Source: Arsukibacterium tuosuense (GTDB lineage: Bacteria; Pseudomonadota; Gammaproteobacteria; Enterobacterales; Alteromonadaceae). From it: a stretch of 64,000 nt of DNA. The notes beneath the pieces are model-generated. The model saw nothing but the letters and a program-made list of their open reading frames with translations. It was not told the origin of the DNA and ran no database searches. Numbering within the stretch: position 1 is the first letter of the stretch; every line of letters starts with the position of its first letter. The DNA lies in assembly GCF_900215315.1 (NCBI RefSeq), contig NZ_OBEB01000002.1:62001-126000 (forward strand). Reading direction: 5' to 3'. Positions 34,146-44,801 of this stretch are shown here, one piece after another. The position numbers and the translations under genes are program-made.

Positions 34146-36731
34146 CTACTGGCAAGCAACCACAGTGTGTTGTTGGTTAGCTACCGGGCTTATTCTGGCA
34201 TCCGCCAGACTCAGGGTTAACTTACCGCTGCTTTGTACCGATAACACCTGAAACACCTGGCCCAAATTCATGCCCTGCTGTTGCAGGCAGCTCAAATTCA
34301 CCGCCAGTGGTTGCCACTGCTGTTCCGGCATGGCAGTGAGCGCCGCACTGATATTTACCGCGCCACCACAGTCATCGCCGCAGGCCATGCCCAGCATTAC
34401 CTGCGAAGGTACCTCACCCTGACGTTTTACCAACACCGTTAACTGGCTGTCGGCCTCGGCATAGGCCCGTAAATCGCGCGGAAACGGGCTGATAAACCGC
34501 AGCGCTGCACTGGCGCTGCCATCAAATTCAAAGCGACGGGCGTCTTCCTGCACTTCCTTATCAAAGGTGCGGCTGCTGATGGCGCCCAGTTGCTGAATGC
34601 TGCTGCCAACCATGACGCTCTCACTGGAGTTAGCGTTGCCACTTTGCAGCTGTAACTGCCACGGCGAGCGTGGTGCCCGTTCAAAGATCACCAACTCGGT
34701 CAACTGGTTACTTTGCTCAACCTGCTCAGACAATACTGCAGCCAATACGTCGTCTTCACCATAACGCAGGCCAAAACCGTATGACAGCAACGGCTGATAA
34801 TCAGCATCGCCATAATTTACCGCCGTTTGCTGCGGGCTGGCTGGCCAGGAAAAGGATAGCTTGCCATGAAAGTCATACTGCACAGCACCATCGGCGTCGG
34901 TCAGAATAACGTCTGCTACCCCTTCACCTTCGCTGCCCGGCAGCCATACTGCAACAAAGGCATCAGAAGCATTCAGCTCAGGGTTAACCCACAGCGGCCG
35001 GCCACTGATAAACAGCGACACTACCGGTATACCGTCTGCTTTTAACTTTTTAAGCAGCGCTAAGTCCGTTTTATTGCCGCGCTGATATTCCAGATTATCA
35101 ATGTCGCCATTGCCTTCGGCGTAAGGTTCTTCACCAAACACGACAATAGCCGCATCCGGTTTCTGCTGATAACTGCCATCGGCTGAAAGCTCAACACTAC
35201 CACCGGCTGCCTTAACCTGGCGGGCAATGCCGTCGTAAATGGAACTGCCGCCGGGGAAATCGGCGTTAGTATTACCGGTACCCTGCCAGCTGATGGTCCA
35301 GCCACCGGCTTGCTGGCCGATGTTGTCGGCGCCGGCGCCGGTAACCAATAGCCGCTGCTGCGGGTTTAAGGGTAATAATTTATTCTGGTTCTTCAGCAAC
35401 ACCAGCGACTGGCGCACCGCATCGCGGGCGACGGCTCTGTGCTCATCTGCGCCAATCAGTTCGGTTTTACCAGCCAGGGCCCGTTTGGCCGGACTGGGTT
35501 TATCGAATAAGCCGGCGCGCATTTTAACCCGCAAAATACGCCGTACAGCATCGTCTATCCGCGCCATGCTGATCTCGCCGCCCTCAACCTGCTTAATCAG
35601 GTTGTAATACAAAGGTTTCCAGGCCGCGGTTGGCACCATGTAAATATCCAGCCCGGCATTGGCTGCCTGTGGACAGTCTTCGTTGGTGCAACCCGGGATC
35701 TGGCCATGGCCATTCCAGTCGCCGACAATAAAACCATCAAAACCCATCCGGTTTTTCAGTACGTCGGTCAGCAAATACTGATCGCCATGAATTTTACTGC
35801 CATTCCAGCTGTTAAAAGAGGCCATTACCGACTGCGCGCCGGCCTGCAGGCCACCAACGTAGCCCTGGGCGTGAATATCAAACAGTTGTTGCTCGGTAAC
35901 TTCAGTATTGCCCTGATCAATACCGCCGGTGGTGCCGCCATCGCCAACGAAGTGCTTAACGGTGCTAATCACTTTATCATCGCCAAGGAAGTCACCATCT
36001 GCTACGCCCTGCAAGCCTTTAACAATGGCTGCGGCGTAGTCGTGGACAATTTGTGGATGCTCTGAATAGCCCTCATAAGTGCGGCCCCAGCGATCATCAC
36101 GCACTACTGCTACCGTCGGCGCAAATACCCAGTCAATACCGGTTACCATCACTTCGCGGGCAGTAACTTTGGCTATTTGTTCTATTAATGCCGGGTTGTT
36201 GGCGGCGCCCAGGCCAATATTATGCGGAAAAATAGTCGCGCCAATCACATTGTTATGGCCATGCACCGCATCTGTGCCCCACATGGTAGGGATAGTACTG
36301 CCATCCTGGCTGGCATCAACCGACGCCTGATACATGCTTTCAGCCAGGGCAATCCAGTCGGCCGGGCTGGCGTATTTATCGTCATTCGGAAAAGCGCCAC
36401 CACCATTCAGATAGGAGCCAAAACCATACTGGCGCATATCTTCCACCGTAATATCGCGAATTTCAGGCTGGATCATCTGGGCAATTTTTTGCGGTAACGT
36501 CATCCCGGCCATTAACTCAGTAATGGCTTGTTCAATGGCCGGGTCTTGTTGTACTGGCAAGTTCAGCTGTGGCCAGATGCTAATATTATCCACTACCGGG
36601 TCTGGCTGGGCAACGTCCGGCGAATCGGGAGCGGGTTTACTGCAGGCCGCCAGTAACAGCCCGCTGCTTATTGCCAGCATTAAAGGCTTTACATAGGTTT
36701 GTGCATAAAACGGTTTTTTAAATAAAGTCAT
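34146..36731 (-). CDS. GH3 exo-beta-glucanase lipoprotein (ExoP-like)
   Basis: This 861-residue envelope enzyme has a lipoprotein signal (SSGLLLAAC). The GH3 N-terminal barrel carries the nucleophile Asp in VGDWNGHG near residue 336, preceded by KHFVGDGGT. The C-terminal GH3 sandwich contains [15 protein letters not shown] terminal domain of ~190 residues resembles the ExoP galactose-binding-like module. It should release glucose from beta-1,3/1,4-glucan ends. The ATG at 36731 overlaps the permease stop by 4 bp and has AAGGA six bases upstream. A longer open frame up to 37022 runs through the permease gene and would lose the signal peptide, so it is not used. Confidence 0.93.
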   Translation of the reverse strand: MTLFKKPFYAQTYVKPLMLAISSGLLLAACSKPAPDSPDVAQPDPVVDNISIWPQLNLPVQQDPAIEQAITELMAGMTLPQKIAQMIQPEIRDITVEDMRQYGFGSYLNGGGAFPNDDKYASPADWIALAESMYQASVDASQDGSTIPTMWGTDAVHGHNNVIGATIFPHNIGLGAANNPALIEQIAKVTAREVMVTGIDWVFAPTVAVVRDDRWGRTYEGYSEHPQIVHDYAAAIVKGLQGVADGDFLGDDKVISTVKHFVGDGGTTGGIDQGNTEVTEQQLFDIHAQGYVGGLQAGAQSVMASFNSWNGSKIHGDQYLLTDVLKNRMGFDGFIVGDWNGHGQIPGCTNEDCPQAANAGLDIYMVPTAAWKPLYYNLIKQVEGGEISMARIDDAVRRILRVKMRAGLFDKPSPAKRALAGKTELIGADEHRAVARDAVRQSLVLLKNQNKLLPLNPQQRLLVTGAGADNIGQQAGGWTISWQGTGNTNADFPGGSSIYDGIARQVKAAGGSVELSADGSYQQKPDAAIVVFGEEPYAEGNGDIDNLEYQRGNKTDLALLKKLKADGIPVVSLFISGRPLWVNPELNASDAFVAVWLPGSEGEGVADVILTDADGAVQYDFHGKLSFSWPASPQQTAVNYGDADYQPLLSYGFGLRYGEDDVLAAVLSEQVEQSNQLTELVIFERAPRSPWQLQLQSGNANSSESVMVGSSIQQLGAISSRTFDKEVQEDARRFEFDGSASAALRFISPFPRDLRAYAEADSQLTVLVKRQGEVPSQVMLGMACGDDCGGAVNISAALTAMPEQQWQPLAVNLSCLQQQGMNLGQVFQVLSVQSSGKLTLSLADARISPVANQQHTVVACQ

Positions 36732-38017
36732 AAAACGTCCTTGGTCACACCGGCAGCAGGCACCACGGTGCGTGGTTTGCAGCCGTTCAGGCCGTAAAAG
36801 GCGATATAGATGTAACACAGCAGCGGCAGAATAAAGGCCAGCTGCACACCAAAGCTGTCGGCTAATGCGCCTTGTAAAAGGGGTAAAATAGCACCGCCGA
36901 CGATAGCCAGACATAAAATGCCCGAGCCCTGGCTGGTATATTGCTTTAAACCGGCAATGGCTAAACTGAAAATAGTAGGGAACATAATAGAATTGCACAG
37001 CCCGACTAATAACAATGACCACATTGCCAGCTTACCGGATGATAAAATGGTTAATGCCAGTAATAACACGGCACAAACGGCATTAAAGGCCAGCACCTTG
37101 CCGGCGTTAACTTTCTGCATCACCACTGCACCAATAAAACGGCCTACCATAGCGCCACCAAAATACCAGGCGATATAGTGCGATGCTGCGCCTTTAGACA
37201 TGCCACCAATTTCCGGCATCGACAAATAACTGACCAGAAAGCTGCCGATACCAACTTCCGCGCCGACATAGACAAAAATACCCAGTGCGCCCAGCATTAA
37301 GTGGCGTTGTTTCCAGGCTTCACCGCCCAGCGGTAAGGCTTCAGCAGGGTCTTTTTTGCCCATAGCCGGTAATTTCAACCAGGCAAAGATGATGGCCAGC
37401 AGCACCAGGCTGGCAGCCAGAATTAAATAGGGTAACTGTACGGTTGATTCGGTAACGGCACCGGGTACCGGCTCCGGCGCATCCAGCCCGCCAAAAATAA
37501 GCCAGGCACCGAAAAAAGGTGCTACCGTGGTACCCAATGAATTGAAGGCCTGAGTCATGGTTAAGCGACTGGAGGCGGTTTCAGGCTGGCCCAGTACACT
37601 GACATAAGGGTTGGCCGCGACCTGTAGAATAGTAATGCCTGAAGCCAGTACAAACAGTGCCAGTAAAAACATCGCATACACATGGGCGGCAGCCGCTGGT
37701 ACAAACAGCAGACAACCAGCGCCGGCGATCAGTAAGCCGGTAACGATACCGGCTTTATATCCAATTTTGCTGACCAGCATGCCGGCCGGTACTGAGACAA
37801 TAAAATAAGCACCAAAAAAGCAGAACTGGATCAGCATGGCCTGGGTGTAGCTTAAATCAAACAGCATTTTTAAGTAGGGGATCAAAATGTCATTCAGACA
37901 GGTAATAAAGCCCCACATAAAAAACAGTGAGGTTAGCGCAGTCAGAGCAAAGCGGTAATTTTCATTGCCGCCGCTGCTACTGAGGCCCGCCGTTGTTGGT
38001 AATGGTGAAGTAGCCAT
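36728..38017 (-). CDS. FHS-type sugar permease (glucose/galactose MFS, GluP-like)
   Basis: This 429-residue, 12-helix MFS transporter has the FHS family signature [16 protein letters not shown] at the first helix, then [14 protein letters not shown] in helix 5 and [16 protein letters not shown]. The family imports glucose, galactose or fucose with protons or Na+. Here glucose released by the GH3 enzyme, encoded 4 bp overlapping downstream, is the likely substrate. It is the first gene of the leftward operon and shares a control region and a single LacI operator with the divergent GH1 gene. Confidence 0.92.
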   Translation of the reverse strand: MATSPLPTTAGLSSSGGNENYRFALTALTSLFFMWGFITCLNDILIPYLKMLFDLSYTQAMLIQFCFFGAYFIVSVPAGMLVSKIGYKAGIVTGLLIAGAGCLLFVPAAAAHVYAMFLLALFVLASGITILQVAANPYVSVLGQPETASSRLTMTQAFNSLGTTVAPFFGAWLIFGGLDAPEPVPGAVTESTVQLPYLILAASLVLLAIIFAWLKLPAMGKKDPAEALPLGGEAWKQRHLMLGALGIFVYVGAEVGIGSFLVSYLSMPEIGGMSKGAASHYIAWYFGGAMVGRFIGAVVMQKVNAGKVLAFNAVCAVLLLALTILSSGKLAMWSLLLVGLCNSIMFPTIFSLAIAGLKQYTSQGSGILCLAIVGGAILPLLQGALADSFGVQLAFILPLLCYIYIAFYGLNGCKPRTVVPAAGVTKDVL

Positions 38018-38062
38018 CTTGTTCCCCTCGGGTGAATAGTGTTTTTATTGACGGGCGGGTTG

Positions 38063-38135
38063 TTGACGTACAGGCCTGCGCCGTCTAGTATTATGTAAGC
38101 GCTTTCATTTATAGCATATATCACGCTGTTGGCAA
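38063..38135. promoter_or_regulatory. Divergent promoters sharing one LacI-type operator
   Basis: Rightward: TTGACG (38063-38068), a 17-bp spacer, TAGTAT (38086-38091). Leftward, read on minus: TTGCCA (38135-38130), a 16-bp spacer, TATAAA (38113-38108). Between the two -10 boxes is TGTAAGCGCTTTCA (38094-38107), one base off the palindrome at 27847. One bound repressor would cover both start regions, silencing the permease-GH3 and GH1-GPH-lacI operons together. Confidence 0.8.
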
Positions 38136-38188
38136 ATTTTTTGTCGTCCAGCTGCCAGTAACTTTACGTTCGGAAGATAGCCAAATTG

Positions 38189-39547
38189 ATGAAAATCTCC
38201 TTAGCTGCCAACTCAGCCTTACTTAAACCTGACTTTACCTTTGGCGTGGCGACGGCCTCATTTCAAATTGAAGGTGCTGCCGACAGCCGGCTGCCTTGTA
38301 TCTGGGATACGTTTTGTGCCGAACCCGGGCGGATTAAAGACGGCTCTGACGGCCTGACAGCCTGTGATCATATTAATCGGTGGCGTGAAGATATTGAACT
38401 TATTGCTGCGCTTGGCGTTGACGCTTACCGTTTTTCTGTTGCCTGGGGCCGGGTAATTAATGTTGATGGTAGTGTTAATCAGGCCGGGCTGGATTTTTAT
38501 CTGCAACTGCTGGACGCCCTTAAAGTAAGAGGCATAAAAGCCTTTGTTACGTTATACCACTGGGATTTACCGCAGTATTTACAAGATAACGGCGGTTGGT
38601 TAAACCGGGCGACAGCATACAAATTTGCCGAATATGCTGACCTGATCAGTAAGGCATTTGCTGATAGAGTGTACTCCTACGCCACGTTAAACGAGCCCTT
38701 TTGCAGTGCCTACTTAAGTTACGAAGCCGGTATTCATGCGCCGGGTGTTCAGAATCGCAAGCAAGGCCGCCAGGTCGCCCATCATTTACTGCTGGCGCAT
38801 GGTCTGGCGATGCAGGTGTTGCAACAGAATGCCCCTCAGGCGCTGAACGGTATAGTCCTTAATTTCAGCCCATGTCATCCGGCCAGCAACAGCGACGCCG
38901 ATATGCAGGCAGCCAGGATGGCCGATCAGTATCATAATCATTGGTATATTCAGCCGTTAATGGAAGGTTGTTATCCGGCGCTATTACAGCAGTTACCGCT
39001 TGGCGAGCAACCGGACATCGTTGCGGGCGATATGGCAATTATTGCCCGGCCGCTGGATTTTCTCGGCGTTAATTACTATACCCGCACAGTATATCGTGAC
39101 AACGGCAAAGGTTGGTTCAGTGACGTGCCGCCAACCGCCCCCCCTTTAACTGACATGGGCTGGGAAATTTACCCGGCAGGGCTGACTGAGATTTTACTGG
39201 ATATAAACCAGCGCTATCAGTTACCTCCGGTTTATATTACGGAGAATGGCGCGGCGATGCCGGACCGTCTGCAGCAGGGCCAGGTGCAGGATAAGGAACG
39301 GATAGCGTATTTTCAGCAACACCTGCAAGCCGTGGAAGACGCCATAAATGCCGGCATGCGCATCGACGGCTACTTTGCCTGGAGCCTGATGGACAATTTT
39401 GAATGGGCGGAAGGCTATGCCAAACGTTTTGGTATAGTCTATGTTGATTACACCACCCAGCAACGCACGTTAAAAGCCAGTGCCATTGCCTTGCGCGACT
39501 GCTTTGCCAACAGACAGGCTAACGACCAGAAAATTGCTAACAAATAA
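38189..39547 (+). CDS. GH1 beta-glucosidase
   Basis: This 452-residue cytoplasmic enzyme has no signal peptide. GH1 signatures are complete: the N-terminal FGVATASFQIEGA, acid/base Glu169 in TLNEP and nucleophile Glu352 in ITENG, with a W-rich C-terminal segment GYFAWSLMDNFEWAEGY. It should split imported cellobiose- or laminaribiose-type disaccharides to glucose. The ATG at 38189 is taken, with CGGAAG upstream; a TTG lies directly before it. It is the first gene of the rightward operon with the GPH symporter and LacI regulator. Confidence 0.95.
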   Translation: MKISLAANSALLKPDFTFGVATASFQIEGAADSRLPCIWDTFCAEPGRIKDGSDGLTACDHINRWREDIELIAALGVDAYRFSVAWGRVINVDGSVNQAGLDFYLQLLDALKVRGIKAFVTLYHWDLPQYLQDNGGWLNRATAYKFAEYADLISKAFADRVYSYATLNEPFCSAYLSYEAGIHAPGVQNRKQGRQVAHHLLLAHGLAMQVLQQNAPQALNGIVLNFSPCHPASNSDADMQAARMADQYHNHWYIQPLMEGCYPALLQQLPLGEQPDIVAGDMAIIARPLDFLGVNYYTRTVYRDNGKGWFSDVPPTAPPLTDMGWEIYPAGLTEILLDINQRYQLPPVYITENGAAMPDRLQQGQVQDKERIAYFQQHLQAVEDAINAGMRIDGYFAWSLMDNFEWAEGYAKRFGIVYVDYTTQQRTLKASAIALRDCFANRQANDQKIANK

Positions 39548-39583
39548 CAATAAACAGAATTAACGCGCCATCATGGGGTTAGC

Positions 39584-40945
39584 ATGCTGACAAAAAAAGA
39601 AAAAGTGGCCTACGGCCTTGGCGATACGGCCAGTAATATCGTGTTTCAGACGGTAATGCTGTTTTTAACCTTTTTTTATACTGATATCTTTGGTATTTCG
39701 CCAGCGGTAGTGGGCACTATGTTTCTGCTGGTGCGGATCATCGATGCCGTAACCGACCCGCTTATGGGCGCACTGGCAGATAAAACCCAAAGCCGCCATG
39801 GCAAATACCGGCCCTATTTATTGTGGTTGGCGCTGCCATTTGCCCTGTGCAGCGTATTGGCCTTCACTACTCCCGATTTATCAGCCAATGGCAAAGTGAT
39901 TTACGCTTTTGCTACTTATACTCTGCTGATGCTGGCTTACACGGCTATCAACATTCCTTACTCGGCACTCGGTGGCGTATTAACCGCTGACCCGACCGAG
40001 CGGGTGTCTGTGCAGTCTTACCGTTTTGTGTTTGGTATGCTGGGCGGCCTGCTCGTTACAGCCTGCACCTTGCCGTTAGTTAATTACTTTGGCAATGGCG
40101 ACAACGCCAGAGGCTATCAGCTAACGATAGCCGCGATGAGTGCCTTAGGTTTATTATTGTTTTTACTGTGCTTTTTTGGTACCCGCGAGCGGGTGCATGC
40201 CCCTGCCAATCAACAGCTGACCCTGGCTAACAGTTTCAGCGCCTTATGGCAGAATGATCAGTGGCGCATCTTATGTGTGGCGGCGTTTTTCCTGTTAACC
40301 GGCATGGTGCTGCGCACCACCCTGGCAATATACTACGTGAAATACTTTCTGGGCCGGGAAGACTTAATCACCGCTTTTATTACCCTCGGCATGCTGGGTA
40401 ATATTGCTGGCTGTGCGGCGGCGCAGTGGTTAAGTCGATATATCGACAAAGTGAAAGCCTACATTGGTTTGCAGCTTATCTCGGCGTTTATTTGTGTTAT
40501 CAGCTTTTTTATTGGCACTGAGCAACTGGTACTGGCCTTCGGTTTGTATTTTCTCTGGGGCTTCTTTTTACAAATGGCGACGCCGCTGTTGTGGGCGAAA
40601 ATGGCCGATGCGGTTGATTACGGCCATTATAAAACCGGGGTGCGGATCACCGGCCTGGTGTATTCCTCTATCGTCTTTTTTATAAAACTGGGGCTGGCCC
40701 TGGGTGGCGCCTTAGCAGGTTGGCTGCTGGCCGGTTTTGGTTATCAGGCTGACACGGTACAAAGCGCGGAGGCGCAGCAGGGTATTTTGCTCAGCTTTAC
40801 CCTGCTGCCGGCCATCGGGTCAGTATTGGTCGCGCTGGTCATGAGTCGCTACCGGCTTAACAGCGAGCGGGTGCTGGACATTCACCAGCAACTGGCACGG
40901 CAATCTGGTGATATCGCGCCAGAGCATGCTAGAGTAAATGCCTAA
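39584..40945 (+). CDS. GPH-family glycoside:cation symporter
   Basis: This 453-residue, 12-helix transporter belongs to the MelB/XylP type (glycoside-pentoside-hexuronide). It opens with KVAYGLGDTASNIVFQ and has the typical VRIIDAVTDPLMGALAD after helix 2, and a Trp/Asp-bearing WAKMADAVDYGHYKTG in the second half. It probably brings laminari-oligosaccharides or beta-glucosides across the inner membrane to the GH1 enzyme encoded 36 bp upstream. GGGG is six bases before its ATG. The substrate is inferred from context. Confidence 0.92.
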   Translation: MLTKKEKVAYGLGDTASNIVFQTVMLFLTFFYTDIFGISPAVVGTMFLLVRIIDAVTDPLMGALADKTQSRHGKYRPYLLWLALPFALCSVLAFTTPDLSANGKVIYAFATYTLLMLAYTAINIPYSALGGVLTADPTERVSVQSYRFVFGMLGGLLVTACTLPLVNYFGNGDNARGYQLTIAAMSALGLLLFLLCFFGTRERVHAPANQQLTLANSFSALWQNDQWRILCVAAFFLLTGMVLRTTLAIYYVKYFLGREDLITAFITLGMLGNIAGCAAAQWLSRYIDKVKAYIGLQLISAFICVISFFIGTEQLVLAFGLYFLWGFFLQMATPLLWAKMADAVDYGHYKTGVRITGLVYSSIVFFIKLGLALGGALAGWLLAGFGYQADTVQSAEAQQGILLSFTLLPAIGSVLVALVMSRYRLNSERVLDIHQQLARQSGDIAPEHARVNA

Positions 40946-40966
40946 AATAATAAGTACAGGTAAACC

Positions 40967-41974
40967 ATGGCAACCATATACCAGGTATCTGAATTAGCAG
41001 GCGTATCACTGGCCACTGTTTCCCGGGTGATGAATAACAATGTCCGGGTAAGTGAAGCCACCCGCAACAAAGTGTTGCAGGCAATGGAACAACTGGGATA
41101 CCGGCCGAACTCTATTGCTCAGTCGCTGGCATCCAGCCGCTCTAACAGCATAGGTATTCTGGTTTCCGAGTTACACGGACCATTTTATGGCGAAATGCTG
41201 ACCGGGATCGAGGCGGAATTCCGGGCGGCGGGCAAACACGTCATTATTGCCGCCGGCCACAGTGAACGGGCTACTGAAGAAGATGGTATCGAGTTTTTGC
41301 TAAGCCGCAATTGTGACGCGCTTATTTTGCATGTTGAAGCGGTCAGCGATCAGTATTTAATCGATTTAAGTAAGAAACAAACTCCTTTCGTGCTATTGAA
41401 CCGCCAGATAACGGCGCTGGCTGATCGCTGTATCAGCCTGGATAACGAGCTCGGTGGCTATCTGGCCACCCGTTACCTGTTGGAGCAGGGCCACCGCCAT
41501 ATCGCCTACATTGCCGGACCCATGTGGAAAACCGATGCCCGCGACCGCTTTCATGGCCATCAGCGGGCACTGGCCGGGTATCAGTTAACCGCTGAAGAGG
41601 CGTTATTTTTTGAAGGTGATTTTCGCGAAACTGGTGGCAGCAAAGGCTTGCAGGCGCTGCTGGCCAGCGGCCGGCCATTCAGCGCTGTGGTCTGTGCCAA
41701 TGACGAAATGGCATCGGGTGCCCTGACCGCCGCCCGCGAGCTGGGCTACGAAGTGCCGGCTGACTTTTCAGTAATGGGCTTCGATAACGTTAATTTTGCC
41801 TATTACACCTATCCGAAACTCTCAACTATTGATTATCCGGTTAGTGCTATGGGCCAGATGGCAGCCCGTTGGGTCCTGCAACAGGTGTACCAGCAAAGCA
41901 GCATTGAAGTGCAGCAAATTTTTGATCCTCATCTAATTCCGCGTGACTCCGTGGCAGAGGCAGCCGTTACCTAA
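40967..41974 (+). CDS. LacI-family repressor of the laminarin locus
   Basis: This 335-residue regulator has an N-terminal helix-turn-helix (TIYQVSELAGVSLATVSRVMNN), a hinge helix (NSIAQSLASSRS) and a periplasmic-binding-protein-like sensor domain (about 60-330) with VVCANDEMASGAL and VMGFDNVNFA. It lies 21 bp after the GPH symporter in one operon. The two AAGCGCTT-type palindromes at 27847-27860 and 38094-38107 are natural targets, as no other LacI gene is seen. The inducer is probably a short glucan or glucose derivative. Confidence 0.93.
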   Translation: MATIYQVSELAGVSLATVSRVMNNNVRVSEATRNKVLQAMEQLGYRPNSIAQSLASSRSNSIGILVSELHGPFYGEMLTGIEAEFRAAGKHVIIAAGHSERATEEDGIEFLLSRNCDALILHVEAVSDQYLIDLSKKQTPFVLLNRQITALADRCISLDNELGGYLATRYLLEQGHRHIAYIAGPMWKTDARDRFHGHQRALAGYQLTAEEALFFEGDFRETGGSKGLQALLASGRPFSAVVCANDEMASGALTAARELGYEVPADFSVMGFDNVNFAYYTYPKLSTIDYPVSAMGQMAARWVLQQVYQQSSIEVQQIFDPHLIPRDSVAEAAVT

Positions 41975-42133
41975 GCAGCAAATATTGCAGAATGCTATAG
42001 CAGGCAATCGGTTATAAATTAATCCATTTTTTCGTTTAATCAATCAGGTTAAATTCATTAGTTTTGATTAAAACAACAGCGTATAGTGCGCCCCTCAACG
42101 CGCATGTTGCCCGTTTGCAGTAGAGGTATAGTT

Positions 42134-43783
42134 ATGCAGAGTACGCAGTCGATGACCGTCGCGATGCGGTTGGCTTTGGGTTTCGGGGTTGTGCTGTTAC
42201 TGATGGTGGCGCTGACCTTATTTGGTGTGCAACGGGTTAGCCAGATAAATCTTACCCTGACACAAATCACCGAAGTGAATTCGGTTAAGCAACGCTACGC
42301 CATTAATTTCCGCGGTAGTGTGCATGACCGGGCAATTGCATTGCGTGATATTACTCTGGTACCAGACGTGGCGGATCTGACCCCTATTCTGAATGATATT
42401 AACCAGTTGCAGGCTTTTTATCAGCAGTCGCGTCAGCCAATGGACCGGCTGTTTCAGGCCAGTGCTGACATCAGTGACTCTGAGCAACGTCTGCTGGACA
42501 CTATTCATCAGGTTGAGCAACGGGCGCAGCCGCTAGCTGCTGAGGTGATCCGGTTACGTCAGCAAGGACAACAAGCTGCGGCGCAACAGTTATTATTGCA
42601 GCAAATGAGCCCGGCTTTTGTCGACTGGCTGGCCAGTATTAATGCCTTTATCGATTTTCAGGAACAGAAAAATCAACAAGCGACGACTTATGCCCGAGAT
42701 GTAGCGGCAACCTTCGCTCTGTCGATGGTGTTGCTGACCTTACTGGCAATTGTTATTGGTGCCATTACTGCTTGGTATATCGCTCGTTATCTGCGCAACT
42801 CATTAGGCGGCGAGCCTGCGTTGGCGGCGGAAATTGTCAGCCAGATTGCCGGTGGTGATCTGACAACCCGGATTAAAGACAGCCAGCCAGACAGTATGCT
42901 GGCCGCTGTTGCCAGTATGCAGCAACAACTGCGCCAAACCTTAAAAGAAGTGATCAGCGCAGCAACAACGGTATCAAAGCAGGCGACAGAGCTTGATCTT
43001 GCTTCAAAAGAAGCGTTACAGGCCTCTGAGTTGCAGGCGTCATCATCAACCGCCTCTGCGGCCAGCATTGAGGAAATGACCGTTAGCCTGAATGAGGTAG
43101 CCAATACCGTGCAGCTGACCGAGCAAAACTCGGAGAAGACCGCAGAATTATCAGCGCAGGGCGCAAAACTGGTCAAAGATGCCGCAACCGAAATTGGTGT
43201 TGTCGCTGAAACCGTGCAGCAATCTGCCAGCCAGATTGGCAGCTTACAGCAACGCTCGAAAGATATTGCCGGTATTGCCGGGGTGATCCGCAGCATTGCG
43301 GAACAAACCAACCTGCTGGCATTAAATGCTGCTATAGAGGCCGCGCGGGCCGGTGAGTCTGGCCGGGGTTTTGCGGTAGTGGCAGATGAAGTACGCCAGT
43401 TGGCAGAGCGTACCAGCAAGGCAACTACCGAAATTGCCGGCATGATCCAGTTGGTGCAGGATGAAACCCAGCAAGCTGTGCTGGCGATGGAAACATCTGC
43501 CCCGCGGGTGGCCCAGGGGCTGAAGTTGGCCAATCAGGCGGTAACCATGCTGGAGCAAATTCGGTTGCAGGCTGAAGATTCACTGCACAATGTCCGTGAT
43601 GTGTCGCGTTCAACCAGTGAACAAACCGCGGCAGTAAGTGAGCTGGCCCGGCATATTGAACAAATTGCCACTATGTCGCGTGAAACCACGCTGACCCTGC
43701 AACAAAATCGTGGCGCCGTCACAGCATTGCAACAGGTTGCAACGGGGCTAAGTGGTCAGGTTAGTCGTTTTAAAACAGATTAA
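42134..43783 (+). CDS. Methyl-accepting chemotaxis protein
   Basis: This 549-residue receptor has a membrane helix at about 10-32, a periplasmic four-helix-bundle-type sensor (about 35-195), a second helix at about 197-220, a HAMP domain and a long cytoplasmic coiled coil. The tip segment [20 protein letters not shown], followed by [23 protein letters not shown], is the universal CheA/CheW contact. No C-terminal CheR-docking pentapeptide is present. The ligand is unknown; position after the laminarin locus hints at sugar sensing, but no operator is seen here. The ATG at 42134 has AGAGG upstream; an upstream GTG lacks a ribosome site. Its stop is one base from the stop of the convergent reductase gene. 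Confidence 0.94.
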   Translation: MQSTQSMTVAMRLALGFGVVLLLMVALTLFGVQRVSQINLTLTQITEVNSVKQRYAINFRGSVHDRAIALRDITLVPDVADLTPILNDINQLQAFYQQSRQPMDRLFQASADISDSEQRLLDTIHQVEQRAQPLAAEVIRLRQQGQQAAAQQLLLQQMSPAFVDWLASINAFIDFQEQKNQQATTYARDVAATFALSMVLLTLLAIVIGAITAWYIARYLRNSLGGEPALAAEIVSQIAGGDLTTRIKDSQPDSMLAAVASMQQQLRQTLKEVISAATTVSKQATELDLASKEALQASELQASSSTASAASIEEMTVSLNEVANTVQLTEQNSEKTAELSAQGAKLVKDAATEIGVVAETVQQSASQIGSLQQRSKDIAGIAGVIRSIAEQTNLLALNAAIEAARAGESGRGFAVVADEVRQLAERTSKATTEIAGMIQLVQDETQQAVLAMETSAPRVAQGLKLANQAVTMLEQIRLQAEDSLHNVRDVSRSTSEQTAAVSELARHIEQIATMSRETTLTLQQNRGAVTALQQVATGLSGQVSRFKTD

Positions 43784-43784
43784 T

Positions 43785-44777
43785 TTACGGTAACGCCGCG
43801 CCGCGGGCACTGAGGTATAACGCATACCAGTGCTCGCGGCTTAGCTGCACTTCCCCGGCCTCTGCACAGGCTTTAATCCGCTGAATATTGGTAGTGCCTA
43901 TCACCGGTTGGATATGCGCCGGGTGGCGCATTAACCAGCCCAATACTATCGCTTCTTTCGTTACCTGATATTCGGCAGCTAATTGCTGCACCAGGGTAGC
44001 GGTCGCCCTGACATGCGCTGGCGCCTTGCTGATATCTTTACCGGTGAACAGGCCCTGGCTTAAGCTACCCCAGGCTTGCAGCTGCACTTTATGCCGGCGG
44101 CAATATTCGATAGTGCCGGCGCTGAAATTGACCGCGGGCTGGCCACTGCAACCTGCGGTGGTGCCCTCATCCAGCCAGGCCAGATGGCTTAAACTCAGTT
44201 CCAGCTGATTAACCAGCAGCGGGTCCACCAGCGAACTTTGCAGCAACGCTAACTGGTGTTGCTGCATATTCGACACGCCAAAGTGTTTAACCTTGCCGCT
44301 CTGGATCAGTTGGCCAAACGTGGCCGCTACTTCCTCTGGCTGCATTAATGGATCGGGCCGGTGCAGTAACAAGATATCCAGCTGTTCGATTTGCAGCCGG
44401 CGCAGAATATTATCGACGGATTGGGTTAGCCATTGTCCTGAGAAGTCGTAACGCTGCGGGCCGTCATCATCTGCAAACCGAATACCGCACTTTGATTGCA
44501 GCGACATCTGCTGCCGCAGTTCCGGGCGCTCTGCCAATACCTTGCCAAAAGCCTGCTCGGCCTTACCAAAGGTATAAATATCAGCATGATCAAAGATCCG
44601 GATCCCCGCTTCCAGCGCGGCATCTATTACCTTATGGGCTTCAGTAATATCAGCGGCAGACAGCGGGTTGCTGTTCCAGCCGCCGCCTAAATTCATACAA
44701 CCAAATACTAACGGACTGTGCTGGCGCAGCTGGTTAGCCAGCGGATAACAGTTCTGGGTGGTGACGGTAGCGGGCAT
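43785..44777 (-). CDS. Aldo/keto reductase (YdhF-like)
   Basis: This 330-residue NADPH-dependent oxidoreductase of the TIM-barrel AKR superfamily closely resembles E. coli YdhF. The catalytic tetrad is visible: Asp in FDHADIY, Tyr in IYTFGKAE, Lys in LQSKCGIR and His in LLLHRPD. GVSNMQQHQL and VNQLELSLSH are conserved strand ends. The substrate is not known for this branch. It follows the DUF3617 gene by 24 bp in the same direction, so the two may be co-transcribed. It converges with the MCP gene with only one base between stops and no terminator visible. Confidence 0.93.
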   Translation of the reverse strand: MPATVTTQNCYPLANQLRQHSPLVFGCMNLGGGWNSNPLSAADITEAHKVIDAALEAGIRIFDHADIYTFGKAEQAFGKVLAERPELRQQMSLQSKCGIRFADDDGPQRYDFSGQWLTQSVDNILRRLQIEQLDILLLHRPDPLMQPEEVAATFGQLIQSGKVKHFGVSNMQQHQLALLQSSLVDPLLVNQLELSLSHLAWLDEGTTAGCSGQPAVNFSAGTIEYCRRHKVQLQAWGSLSQGLFTGKDISKAPAHVRATATLVQQLAAEYQVTKEAIVLGWLMRHPAHIQPVIGTTNIQRIKACAEAGEVQLSREHWYALYLSARGAALP

Positions 44778-44801
44778 AGCGGGTCCTAAAACGTTAAAAA
44801 A

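Noticed and set aside
33659-34180. Small plus-strand frames in the gap after the TonB receptor
   Set aside because: They run through the terminator and the two 98-bp repeats, and lack ribosome sites and protein features.
36732-37022. N-terminal extension of the GH3 gene to an upstream ATG
   Set aside because: It runs in another frame through the permease gene and would bury the lipoprotein signal; a good ribosome site precedes the ATG at 36731.
42787-43533. Long minus-strand frame (248 codons) inside the chemotaxis gene
   Set aside because: It is antisense to the conserved MCP signalling domain and has a low-complexity Ser/Ala/Cys composition typical of a shadow frame.
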